DNA of 64,000 nt from Paraconiothyrium sp. Pb-2020 (Eukaryota; Ascomycota; Dothideomycetes; Pleosporales; Didymosphaeriaceae). Each line of letters starts with the position of its first letter. Position 1 is the stretch's first letter. Location of the stretch: positions 124,001 to 188,000 of the forward strand of contig JAJUBI010000009.1 of the NCBI GenBank assembly GCA_022419385.1, given 5' to 3'. The notes beneath the pieces were generated by a model. That model was not told the DNA's origin, searched no databases, and saw nothing but the letters and a program-made list of their open reading frames with translations. Positions 46,201-57,000 of the stretch are shown here, one piece after another. The translations under genes and the position numbers were made by a program.

Positions 46201-47099
46201 TCATGGTTGATGGGTACGAGGTCAGCAAAGAGTCACTTGGTTGTGGTCAGTGGGAAGCCGTTCCGACGAGGGCAGGTAAAGACCCTCGGCTGGCGAATGC
46301 GGCGCGGGAGAAGCGTCACGAATACCTTCATGAAGAGCATTGCCTAGCTTGCTTCGACGGACCTGAGATTGGCCACATGGTCCAGTGCAAGTCATGCCCG
46401 CGAGCTTTCCACTTCAACTGCCTAGACGAAGACTATCAAGAAAAGGTCAAAGGATTTGCTGGATTCTTCTGCCCTCAGCATACATGTTGCGGGTGCGGCA
46501 AGAACACAACGGATGCAGGAGGCCTTATGTATCGATGCCGCTGGTGCCCTCAGGGTTTCTGCGAGGACTGTATGGAATGGGGCAAAGAGGAGCTGATTGG
46601 CGAAAATTTACCGGAGCTCGAGATGATGCATCAACCTTCTGCTCCGACTGGATTCTACATCAAATGCCCTGACTGCGTCTACTCTAGTGAAGAAGATCCA
46701 GAGAAGAGCCAGTGGATCGAAGCCATGGAGAAGGCCTACGCGGACCAGCACGACGAATGGTTTAAAGAGCAAGGAGAAGAGCAGCAGCGCGTTGAACAAC
46801 AGCAGGATGCTGCGCACGACTCTCGTCGCATACCATCCGAGCTCCCCAAGGCATCGCCTGCTTACCTTCTGATATCTACGGAGGATGAGGATGATTCTAC
46901 GCCATCGCTCACTGACAACTCTGTCACCAATGATGAATCTCGTCTCCCCACACCGCGTGCGCGAAAGTCCTTTCGGACGCCAGGCAAGAAGCGCGCCACT
47001 GAGGTCGACTCTTCCTCCGTAGACTCACCCGGGAAGCGTGCTCGGCGCACTCCACGCGCTTGGGCGATCGGGGCTGACCTGTCTGACAATGACATCTAA
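43234..47099 (+). CDS. SNF2-family chromatin remodeller with C-terminal PHD finger
   Basis: Exons 43234-44232, 44284-45603 and 45654-47099 give 1254 residues. The N-terminal 230 residues are Ser-rich and basic. The helicase shows motif I DEMGLGKT (Lys about 287), motif II DEGH (425-428), motif III LTGTPVQN, and the C-terminal lobe (VLIFSGF, STRAGGLGITL, ARAHRIGQ). A Cys4-His-Cys3 PHD starts at about 1003 (CLACFDG..CKSC..FHFNC) and is followed by a second Cys cluster (CCGCGKN, CRWCPQGFCEDC). The last 150 residues are disordered. It should use ATP to move nucleosomes and read histone tails. Mit1 of SHREC has its PHD on the other side of the helicase, so direct orthology is unlikely. The long insert between the lobes (about 560-680) is Glu/Arg-rich. 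Confidence 0.92.
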
Positions 47100-47887
47100 G
47101 GCTACTTCACTACATTGTCGACGAACAATTGCCATTGTCTAATCGCTCAAGCATCGCTTGTCTGCCCACTCTCATAAAGCGCATCGAATGAAGATCAACG
47201 ACACGAATGAGAATAATGTTGGACAGGCGCACATGCATTTCTCGGCGTCTAATTTTGAAGGATCCCATTTATCTGATCCTGGTGCATTTGCATCTACCGG
47301 CATCTAAGAGGAGGATGTCGTTTTCATGATTGTTTGAGTATACCCCTTTGAATTTCGGCGAAGGTGTTGCGCTTGGGACACAGTGTCAAAGCCCCTAGTT
47401 TCGGCGCTGCTTTTACCGTCTTCGGTGGAGATTCCGAGGCCGCATTTGCATAGTACCGATGCCGCTTGAATAAATACGTGCAAATTCCATGTTACGTGTA
47501 TTATGTGTTCTGAGCGTCTGTGATAGTGAAAATCTGGAAGTGTGCGAAACATGGTCTGTATCGCAGTCCTGCGCCGCGCGCGAATAAGAAATCAATAAAC
47601 GGCTGGATTACAACGACAACGAGATCTCACAGCCTTCTGATGCACGAGCCGGGGCTCACAAACACAGAATCTGATTATACACAGTAAGGGCGGTAAATCT
47701 GCTAGCTATATTCAATCAGAGCAGATATCTATTCAAGGATCCGTAGCAGAGACACGATCATGTATGCGAAGACGAAGGGCATCAATGTGACTTGTTAAAC
47801 ACGCGGACACAAATAAGCACATCGAGACGGCCGATACGATGCTTTCTTCCAACCAGCTATACTCCCTTGCTCTTCTTCTCACAGTCC
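47100..47887. other. Intergenic between convergent genes
   Basis: 3' flanks of the SNF2/PHD gene and of the small secreted-protein gene. A minus-strand frame of 82 codons at 47304-47552 has no family and no signal, so I do not call it. Confidence 0.5.
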
Positions 47888-48183
47888 TCAGTAGCAGATG
47901 TCATGCTGGGAATCGACATCAGGAGCATAAATGCAACCACGACAGCCTCGATCCCTGCATTCCTGATCAGTGGAGCAGATCGATCCGAACCCAGGACAGT
48001 AGTTTTGACGCGCATCCAATCCGGCGACGTCTGCTTCGCGCCTGGCTGACTGCGTTTCCAATGAGTCGTGGTTCTGAATGATGCTAGATAGACTGTGCAG
48101 TGCTGGTTACTTACCGTGATAGTACCTGGAAGGGCCAGGGCAGCTGTGATGGTGACGACAACGGTGAATATCTCTCGACGCAT
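47888..48183 (-). CDS. Small secreted six-cysteine protein (effector-like)
   Basis: Exons 48183-48115 and 48049-47888 give 76 residues. The first exon encodes a signal peptide (MRREIFTVVVTITAALALPG). The second carries a dibasic site (SARREA) and a compact Cys module with six cysteines spaced C-x6-C-x5-C-x4-C-x2-C-x12-C, ending in CY. The intron is 65 nt with GTAAGT and CGCAG; a nearer acceptor would add eight residues and keep the frame. Without splicing, the 108-residue frame has only two cysteines, so the splice is well supported. A TATA box lies 92 bases upstream. Such proteins are often secreted effectors or antimicrobials. I do not recognise a named family. Confidence 0.68.
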
Positions 48184-49992
48184 GGTGGTGGGGTTTGCTT
48201 GTGGGTGGTGGGAAGAGTAGGTGTGTGGTGTGGTTTGGGAGGACGGCTATTACGGGGATACGTTGTACTGCGCCTTTATATACACGTACTCTAGTCCAAG
48301 GACCTAGCCGAGATCTTACGGTATGGCTTGGTGTTGGTGGCGCTATGCGCCATCCTTCTATCCAGTGTGTGACGATTTCTGGAGGCAAAGGCTAGTGCAG
48401 CCAAGAAGGTAGCGAGCAGAGTAATCATATAGAGACGTATTGTAATTCTTCAGTGGTGGATTCATTACAATCTGTTTAGGTTGGACCAATATGGAGTATG
48501 ACCGCCTTGCATTAGCTAAGTGCTCACCTAGGGTCAGGTTTCCTATCTACGCTCGGCAACATGTGCTCGATACGATAGCACGACCCTATGATTTTGTAAC
48601 AGAATGGCGTAGTATCTATCGTTCGCTGGCTCCGAGTCAGCCGAAGGTATTCCTCGGACAGACCCCGAGTTGATGTGACTTATTCATATACTGCATATTA
48701 CAGTACTCGAGTAACCAGGTTAGAAGGTGATGATTACTTACATGCGGTGAATACACGAATGTACGAAGAGAGGTACAGTCGCAACGCCGCGCACTAGGGG
48801 CTCAGTATGTCTTGGCTCTGCGGAAGGATTGAGGGGTAGATGCACTCGTACGGTATGTATCCTTTGGGGTTTTTTAAAGTCCGAATTCCTTGGCCCTTAC
48901 CTAGAAGGAACTTGATCGTCTTGGCCCTGGAAACAATTGGTCTGCAATGTTCTCTGCACGTATAATTATTTGTTTTGAGCCTTACAGGGCGCATTTGAAG
49001 CTCGTCGGGGCGGGCTTCGACGCACGTGCCTGTCCCTAAAGGTAGCCGTCATGGAAGTGAATCACCATCAGCGCAGCACCCGTACCCAAAGACCAGGTAC
49101 CGTATATCCCATTGTGACATAGTGAGCATAATTTGCATTGACATAATGCCGCTTGCACGCGACTCCTAAAGCAAACGATTTGTTTTCAAGGACACCCCTC
49201 TCAAAATCGTGGCTTCGAGACAGGGGATCAGACATGCTTGTAGGGCATCTTGGAAACATGTACCTTAAGCAAAGGGACGAAGCAGGGAGGGCGTAGGATG
49301 TGAGCGTTCGTGTGAGTTGATGCCTCTTTATCGCACTGTTTTGGTGAATACCTACATAAGGATACTAAAGTTCATCAATAAAGTTTATGTACTTACTGTA
49401 CCTTTATAGCAGTAGTAATATATCCTCTAGACCTAGAATTGCCTTAGCCAACTCAGAGATAGATTAGCGTATAATATATGCCCGTATTTAACTGTAAAAA
49501 GAAAAAAATATCAAAGCTTTTCGTAATGGTGGCCGGAGAACTTATGGAGCGATGATAAGGAATGATCTCAAGGCGGGTTTCTGAGAGCACGTAGGGGGGT
49601 CTCATTGAGTAGATGAGAGAAAAGTTGGGAAAAGAGCTAGCAGCTCTTTAGCCGAAGTGCGCTACTGTACGAGTACGGCTGAGCAGGTGGGGGCCACGTG
49701 CGAGCTATTTGCCGATCTGAACCCGTTCGCGATCAGATGTGGAGGCCGCCAACCTCGCTTTCGAACGTCGTCTTCGTCCTCGCATCGTCTTCGCATCTCT
49801 TAATTATCGTAGCCGTAATTCTTGTATTGTTTTCCGAGGCGGGTCTATCACAGAACGGCGTGCAGAGGAACGCGCAGTGGAGACCCCAGCCTTACAAGGC
49901 ACGTGGTCTACCGGGGCTCAGTGTCACCTGAGGCACACATGCGACCGTGAGAGCTTCGAGCGGATAAATGCACAGAAACAGAAAACGAGAAG
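48184..49992. other. 1.8 kb gene-poor, partly AT-rich region
   Basis: It lies between two divergent accessory genes. The part 49380-49520 is strongly AT-rich with TA steps, suggestive of a mutated repeat. No transposon protein was recognised. The first 120 bases are the promoter of the secreted protein. Confidence 0.5.
48274..48282 (-). promoter_or_regulatory. TATA box of the secreted-protein gene
   Basis: On the minus strand it reads TATATAAAG, about 92 bases upstream of the ATG at 48183. It is the same nonamer as in front of the dynamin-like gene. Confidence 0.6.
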
Positions 49993-51507
49993 ATGCGATT
50001 GTTGGAGTGTACACTTGATTCTAGCAATGACAAGATCACCACCAGACAGACCGAGTATGGCGGCCTGGAAACACCAGAGTATGCAATCCTATCGCACCGC
50101 TGGAGAGAGGAAGAGGTTGAGTATCAGCATATGGTCTCTGGCTCAGATTATACTTTGATGCGAGGATACAAGAAGATTGAAGGCTGTGCTCGCGCCGCGC
50201 TGCGCTACGGGATCAAGTATATTTGGATTGATACGTACGTCTCTTTGAACATATTGCCTACCGTATTGCTGCAATCCGCTAATTTCAGTTCTGGTAATGT
50301 AGGTGCTGCATCAATAAGAGCAGTAGCGCTGAACTCTCTGAAGCAATAAACAGCATGTACCTTTGGTACAACGACAGCTTAATGTGTTTCGCTTACTTAG
50401 ACGACGTTGCATGCGAAGGCGGCGTTGTACAGAGAAACGAGATCAGAGACAGCACATGGTTCACTAGGTCCGTTACCCTCCAATCTCGATCGCGCAATGT
50501 GCTAAAGACACCATCAGAGGCTGGACGCTGCAGGAATTGATCGCTCCGAAAACGATGATGTTCTACTCGAAGGACTGGGAAAAGCTTGGGAGTAGAATGG
50601 ATCTGGCTAATACGATTTCTGCTGCATCGAGCATTGATATTAGAATCTTGCAAAATACGCGGTCATTGGAATCCGCTAGTGTCGCAGAGAAGATGAGCTG
50701 GGCAGCGAGTAGAGAAACCACAAGGGTGGAAGATGTCGCATACTCACTTCTTGGTTTGTAAGTCATCTTCACACCTCCTCCGAGCTTGATTAACCTCCCT
50801 CCATCAGGTTCAGCGTGAACATGCCAACACTCTACGGTGAAGGACACCGGGCCTTCCGTCGCCTCCAACTCGAAATCATGCAGAATTCCAACGACCACAC
50901 ACTCTTCGCATGGGACGATTCCTCTTGCTCAGGCGACATGCTCGCTTCATCACCAAAACAGTTCTCCGGGCGAAATGGGCGAAATAGCCTCCACCCAATC
51001 CCTTACTCTGAATACATCGCCCGCTTCTCCATCGCCTCTCCCAAACCCGACTACGGTCTCACAAACGCAGGCCTACACATTCAACTCCCCATGATGCCCA
51101 ATCCAAGAAGCACCACCGGCGGCTACATTGCGTTCCTAGCCTGCACACGCGCCGACCCCTCCAACCGCTACTTCGCCGTCATCTACCTCGAAAGAACGGA
51201 AGAGCCAAGCTTCAATGGTTTCCATCGCGTAGCGTTCCAAGGCGTGACGACGAGCGAAGAGCGGAATCCAAATTTCCGGAACTACGCGTCTGAGACAATT
51301 TGGGTGTCGAAGAAGGTTGTGTATGAGGTGAGGAAGGAGTACGTGCCGAGTCGCATTCTGACGCCTATGGAAGCAGGAGGGAGCTCGGGGGTACATTTGA
51401 AGAAAAGGACGAGTGGGATAGGGCAGGTTTGGGGGAGCATTAGGAGGAATTCTACGGTGCATTTGGGGAGGAGATTGACTGTGGATTTTGGGAGGGGAAA
51501 AAACTGA
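49993..51507 (+). CDS. HET-domain protein 2 (HET-E/HET-D type HET module)
   Basis: Exons 49993-50234, 50303-50467, 50518-50757 and 50808-51507 give 448 residues. The opening MRLLECTLDSS, EYAILSHRW near residue 30, the spliced YIWIDTCCINKSSSAELSEA, and WFTRGWTLQELIAPKTMMFY are the classic HET-domain series found at the N-terminus of HET-E/HET-D proteins. FSVNMPTLYGEGHRAFRRLQ follows. No NACHT or WD40 part is present; the C-terminal 190 residues are a separate region of beta-rich appearance. All introns are 50-68 nt with matching phases. It ends 131 bases from the stop of the converging HeLo-pseudokinase gene. Confidence 0.9.
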
Positions 51508-51638
51508 TTTGGATGAATGCACATGCACAATAAATGGCCATCTCCACGTTTCAATGATACCAAGAATACATACAATGACAGCGTTGCATATGTGCTGTAC
51601 CCGATTCAAGACCCTAGAAGCACTTATGCATACTTTCA

Positions 51639-53405
51639 CTATCTACGCTGTTGCAGATTATCTAGGATAGTTTGCTGCGTATCTAGGGAAACATCAAACT
51701 TATCGTCAAGACTCTTCTGTAAAAGAAGGGAGAGTTGTACAGTATCAGCCATGATCGTTCCAGCATGGTGCGCTACGGCCTTAAGAACCTTGGCAAGAAC
51801 GGCAGATGATTCGAAATGGGGTAGCTCAATAGTTTGATTGGCTTCCGTCGCCTCTTCAATCAGCATTTGCAGATCAGATCCGCGGTACTTGGTGTGTACG
51901 TCGAGTACATGAGTCCAAAGAGCAAGCTCTATCAATACACAGCCGAAAGCGTATATATCGAAACGCTTCTGAAATCTTTCTCGAGAGACTCCGCGAGCCT
52001 GTGGATGCCGATACAGGTCCGTAATTAACTCAGTGTCAGGTAATTGCGAAAACTTGGCGGCATTTTCTGTATCAGGTCGAGCATACGCGTAACCCACGAC
52101 CTGTGGTTGACTCAGTAGGTATTCTTCCATAGTAGAGCCTTTCGGTGCGATGAAAACGATGTTCTGCGAGCGGAGGCTCTTATGCAACCAACCGGCCGTG
52201 TGCAATTGAAGTATGGTCTCTGCTAACGTTGTCGCAATTTCAAACCGACGGGTGAGTGACACGTAAGCCTCTTCCGATATCAACTCGTAAAGCGACTTGA
52301 TTCCCCAGTATCCCGGAAGATCAGTGGGTGGAGCGTTTGGGATGTCATACACTAGCCCGTAACGGTCTTGTTCCTGCCATGGTAGATATCCTTTGCAGTA
52401 GAGAGACGGGGACCTACTACCGATGGGACTGGCGAGTAATACTGCGAGACACCGAACCTGGTCCAATAATTCACTCCAGATCGCCCTGCCGGCGATCTTC
52501 CATTCGACTAACACTGCTCGCCCGTCGTACAGCGCGAATTCTAGCCCATGATAACTCAACGTCGTCTCATGAGTGTATGGCTCAAGCTTTCTTGGCTTCA
52601 GTTTGGTTATGATCGGCAAGCTCTCCGTGACCTTCTTAGATCGGGCAGTTTCAACTTCGTCGTTTCGCCTATCTGCACCGATGACCAACCGAATGTGTTT
52701 CAAGCTCGCTGCCGCCAGTATTGCTTGGTCATCTGCACTCGTGTTTCGCTCAAGAATCCCTTTAATCTCATCGACTTCCTCCATGGTGGTTGCTCGAGAG
52801 ATAACATCGCGTAGAAGGATGGCGTCGGTCTTATGTCGGAGCTCCTGATCTTGGATGTCGAGGAGGTTCTCAAGGCTACCAACGAGACTTGCGATCTCGA
52901 AAATGATTTGATTGGCCTGATCTCTGCCAGTAGCAGCCCATTGAAGTCTTTTAAATGTACCACTATTCCCCTGGATGATCTTCCCTTTGGAAGTATAGAT
53001 ATCTGGTTTGAGTCTAGCTATGATCTTTCCAACTCCGGTTCGTTGTCTGTTTGAAGCATCGAACCTCTTCGATTCTGGCAGCTCTTCTTCCACGATGTTG
53101 AAACCGTATTTGGCCTTCAGCTTCTCTGCGGATGTCATGAAAGACTCAAGCTGCCCTAAGAGCGCAAGAGCTAGTGTCCAGTTCAAGCGTTCGTTTGGTG
53201 AAGATTCTTCATCTAAGCCTGCTCGTATCCCCCATTGCAGCAATCGATACTGCTGGAAAAACAGCTTCGATGAGAACAAGTCGCCAGTAGCGCCAATATG
53301 TTGAGCTGTGTTGAAGAATTCAAAAGCTTGAACACAGCTACGAAAGGTAGTGAACGAAAGCGAAATTAGCCCAGCAACTCCGGCGCTGAACTCCATTAGC
53401 GGCAA
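51639..53405 (-). CDS. HeLo-domain protein with C-terminal pseudokinase
   Basis: Single exon of 588 residues; a start at the second Met (residue 4) is equally possible. Residues 1-210 (MEFSAGVAGLISLSFTTFRS, then QAFEF, and a helical series) match the HeLo / prion-inhibition-and-propagation domain of HET-S, which can perforate membranes. Residues of about 290-560 have a kinase-like fold (GLVYDIPNAPPTDL, LAETILQLHTAGWLHKSLRS) but are degraded at catalytic sites: HKSLRSQN (His about 408) in place of HRDLKPxN and VGYAYARP in place of DFG. It is therefore a pseudokinase. No C-terminal amyloid motif of the HET-s type was seen. A HeLo-type bundle plus pseudokinase is the layout of mammalian MLKL. 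A divergent active-looking kinase gene lies 625 bases away. Confidence 0.82.
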   Translation of the reverse strand: MPLMEFSAGVAGLISLSFTTFRSCVQAFEFFNTAQHIGATGDLFSSKLFFQQYRLLQWGIRAGLDEESSPNERLNWTLALALLGQLESFMTSAEKLKAKYGFNIVEEELPESKRFDASNRQRTGVGKIIARLKPDIYTSKGKIIQGNSGTFKRLQWAATGRDQANQIIFEIASLVGSLENLLDIQDQELRHKTDAILLRDVISRATTMEEVDEIKGILERNTSADDQAILAAASLKHIRLVIGADRRNDEVETARSKKVTESLPIITKLKPRKLEPYTHETTLSYHGLEFALYDGRAVLVEWKIAGRAIWSELLDQVRCLAVLLASPIGSRSPSLYCKGYLPWQEQDRYGLVYDIPNAPPTDLPGYWGIKSLYELISEEAYVSLTRRFEIATTLAETILQLHTAGWLHKSLRSQNIVFIAPKGSTMEEYLLSQPQVVGYAYARPDTENAAKFSQLPDTELITDLYRHPQARGVSRERFQKRFDIYAFGCVLIELALWTHVLDVHTKYRGSDLQMLIEEATEANQTIELPHFESSAVLAKVLKAVAHHAGTIMADTVQLSLLLQKSLDDKFDVSLDTQQTILDNLQQRR

Positions 53406-54029
53406 ATGATTCTAAGAGAATGAGTTCTTCGAGAAAAAGGACGCAAAGAGTCCCTTGTGTACCATAAGTAGGCACAAGGCTGAAGGGCACAAGGCTGAAG
53501 GCAGGGTTGTATAGCCAAGTCTATAGCCTGCAGTGGCTCGTATTGAGTAGCGCAGTGCTACTTTCACACATCGTGTTATTGGCCACATTCTTACACCAAA
53601 TTAATGGAAGCGCTCAGGTGCGGTCTGAATGGCCACCGCTCAAGTGGAAGGGGTGACGACCTGGAAGCGCCGGCATCAAGTGATCGAGGCTATGCAGTCT
53701 CCCGCCCAAATGGCGAGCTTTATCTCTCTTCTACATTATGGCTCAGCCACGCGAATGGAACAGCTCAGCTGGGTATTGGCAGTGATGGTTGGAAGAACCG
53801 GTCCAGATCGTCAGAACAGAGGACCAATCCGACTTGGGACAAACCGGCCTTCTGGCTGTCAAGGCTGTGGCTCAAGTTTATCTTTATGCGAAACCGCCGT
53901 ATTGATGCAAGGCTGGATGGGTAATCAAGCGCTCGCGCCACCGACCGCCCTGCCTTGCCTGCAGCCTCTTCACTTGCACCTTCCCAGTCACCTCAATCTG
54001 AGCACTTCGTTAATACTTCTTCATGCAAA
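53406..54029. promoter_or_regulatory. Shared promoter region, HeLo-pseudokinase / kinase-ankyrin
   Basis: About 620 bases between two divergently transcribed genes. A short direct repeat (CACAAGGCTGAAGG twice, about 53473-53501) lies near the HeLo side. Overlapping frames at 53604-54141 have no support. No TATA box was clear. Confidence 0.5.
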
Positions 54030-57000
54030 ATGTGGTCACAACTTTCGGTCTTCTTTGGGTTCCAACAAACACGTAAACCCAGCATTCCGATTGAGCCATT
54101 GGATGGGGTCATATCGGAAGCGCAGATCGAAACATCGTTAACAAATCTTTGCAGCCTTGGACCACTCCAAGCCGGAAGTGCAGGCCAGCGATTCTCGGAC
54201 CTAAGCGTGGTACGAGTTGCTGGTGTCCTTAAGCTACTCGACAAAAGGCATGATCGTTATGCCTCGAAGTTGTGGGCGGACCTTCCCCGAACCTACATCA
54301 TCTTGAGGAACGTGGGGGGCCTTGAATGCATGGACAAGTTTCTTCAGCAGCGGTACAGCGACATTCACCTGCCTTATGACAACCGCACCTTACCACGTTT
54401 TGTTGGAAATGAAAGCATGCGGCAGCGCTTCTTGGAATTTCAGACGTATCTATTGACAGACGCGAAAGACTTGGAAAAGTCAACATCAGAAGGAAGAACT
54501 CACCTTCATCTCGAAGGCAGCGGAGACATTTACTTCAGAAGAATCAGGCCATTAGGGAGGGGGGGCTTCGGGTAAGGTCATGATGATCTTGACATGGCTA
54601 GATTCGCTCACAACATCCTCCAAGTGAGGTAGATGAAGTCCTCAGTAATCTGAGCCACGATCGTTTTGCGCGTAAGCAGGTCCACCGTTCTCGTTGGACA
54701 GCCGATTCGAAATCGAACCGAAGAGGAGAAGAAGACATTGTGAAGGAATTGAAGGAATTAAAATCTCTGAGGCACCGTCATCTTGTCAAGATCTATGGTT
54801 CCTACACGGACAGACACTGCATAGCATTCTTGATGAAGCCAGTTGCAGAAAGCAATCTCGAGGAATTCTTGAAAAAGCCTAGTCCACTCACCGAGGGCGA
54901 TCGACATGACGTTCGCACGTTTTACGGTTGCCTAGCCAGTGCTGTGCACTATCTCCACCAGCAGAATATACGGCATCGTGACTTGAGTTCGCGCAACGTG
55001 CTCATCGCAGAAGGACGCGTATATATAAGTGATCTAGGGGCAGCATACAAATGGCCAGGGGCTCTTGGAAGCGTAACACACCACAACAATGTGCCTTATA
55101 GCGACGAATACATGGCACCAGAAGTGGCCAGGAAGAAACCAAGGAGTTCCTCGAGCGACATGTGGTCACTCGGCGTAGTCTTCCTGGAGATGACGACACT
55201 GCTCCTCGGACGTACCTTGCAGGAAATGCAAGACCTGTTGAAGCAAAGTGCAGAAGCACGCGGATTGGAGCCATTTGTTTGGGCAAATCCACAGTTTGTG
55301 AACACCTGGGCCACTAAGCTGTTGAAATCGAACGCAAAGGGTGATTCGCACGATAATGAACCGCTAGAATGGGTCACTTACCTCCTGGATAAACGCCCAG
55401 AAAACCGACCTAAATCACAAAGTCTTTTGAAAGATGTTCTTGAGTCGGCCTCGTCTACTATATTCTGCTGTTTTAAGTGTCAGTCAGACTATAGGGACTA
55501 CGGACTCGAAAATGTTCCTGACCTCGCAGAGCCGCAAATATCATTTGAAGATTCTGACGCAGTGAAGCAGCATGTGGCGGAATTGCTAGGAGAAGATCGA
55601 TCACAGCATCTCCCGCTTTCTGTTGAGAGAGATTCTTCGATCAATCAATGGCTGTCCGGAACCAACATCGACACAGACAATCGCATTGCTGATTCAGGAA
55701 GATCTTTTCTTCGGGATCCTCGGATACAAGAAAGAACAGAGCCGTTGACCTATACATACAGCTACCAATCTGTTGGCAAGAGCAGGAGTCCGATCAATAG
55801 CTCATCTCCTTATGTTCGACGATTACTTCACCCTGTGCAAACAGTTGACACAATTGCTAAAGGGTCTGACTCAGACCCGGAAGCGTCTCACACAGTGTTA
55901 GATTTCAAATCGCGGACTCTTCCAGGTGCTTTCCCCGAGGAACCGCCTCCCGAACCAATTACTCCTTCGGCAGTGGAAATGCAGCATAAACGTGTTCGTG
56001 ACACTGGACTGGGATTTCTGGAATATGATAGCTCATCAGACGAAGAGCCTTTTCCAGGCGAGGGAAACAATATGCGCCTCTTCAATGAGATCGAAGACAG
56101 TTCGGGTTCCGAGTCTAGCTCTGAATACTCTGATGAGACTGTTCTTCCAGACAGGACTGTACGGGCGAGGTCCGCTGCTGTAACCTCATCAGGTACGAGT
56201 GGAGATTTCCTCGATGCTTTGAAGGAGCTTCCCGAGGATCAAGATGGGGAAGAAGTCGAGACAGCTGAGACAAAAGGTCCATCTATGGGACTACAGAAAG
56301 TAGAAACCTTGGCATTATCATTGGCAGGACAATCTGAAGCATCGAAACAACAGACGCCGGGTATCGTTAACTTTGCTAAGAGTTCTGCTCTGGCAGAATA
56401 TACAGCCAACGGTATTGATACGGGCTATATCGCTGAAGGGCAAAGATGTGACAGTCACGGCCCAACACAACGTCACCATATCGATTGGGAAAAGTCTCAC
56501 GCACCGGACGAAAGCGTAACTTCTTATACGGGCAAGGAAGATGTTGATCAAGTCTTGGACAGAGACAAAACGGATGGGGGAGTGCGACTTGCCAGCATAG
56601 CTTCGGGAGGACGTCCTGCTGAAGCTCCACAAGACGACTTTCTCAGTGAGTTTGAAGAGCACGCGACAGCTACCTTGAAAGAGTCCCCTCCAATGTATGC
56701 AGAAAATCTGGCATCTCTAGACCCCGGAAATCGCGACATGTCAATCGTGGCTGAGAATCCAAGGCCCACAGATGTTTTCATGCCCGAAGCTGATGTTACA
56801 CTGCAGAGTGAGTCTACATCTCCAGATACTGGATGGCAAGATTTAGCGCAGGAAGAGACACACGTATTAAATGCAGTGGATGTCACAGCCCAGGAGTGTG
56901 TGAAGGAAAGCGAGAATCTGGAGGATGGTGTGGATGATGGACCAGAGCTCGCAGCAAGCGCCCAAGACAAGGAACCAGTGACGGCAGTATACGATTCTGG

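Noticed and set aside
47839..48081. Plus-strand frame of 80 codons beginning MLSSNQLYSLALLLTVLSS, signal-peptide-like
   Set aside because: It is fully antisense to the secreted six-Cys gene. The minus-strand model has a canonical intron, a TATA box and ordered cysteines; the plus frame has none of these.
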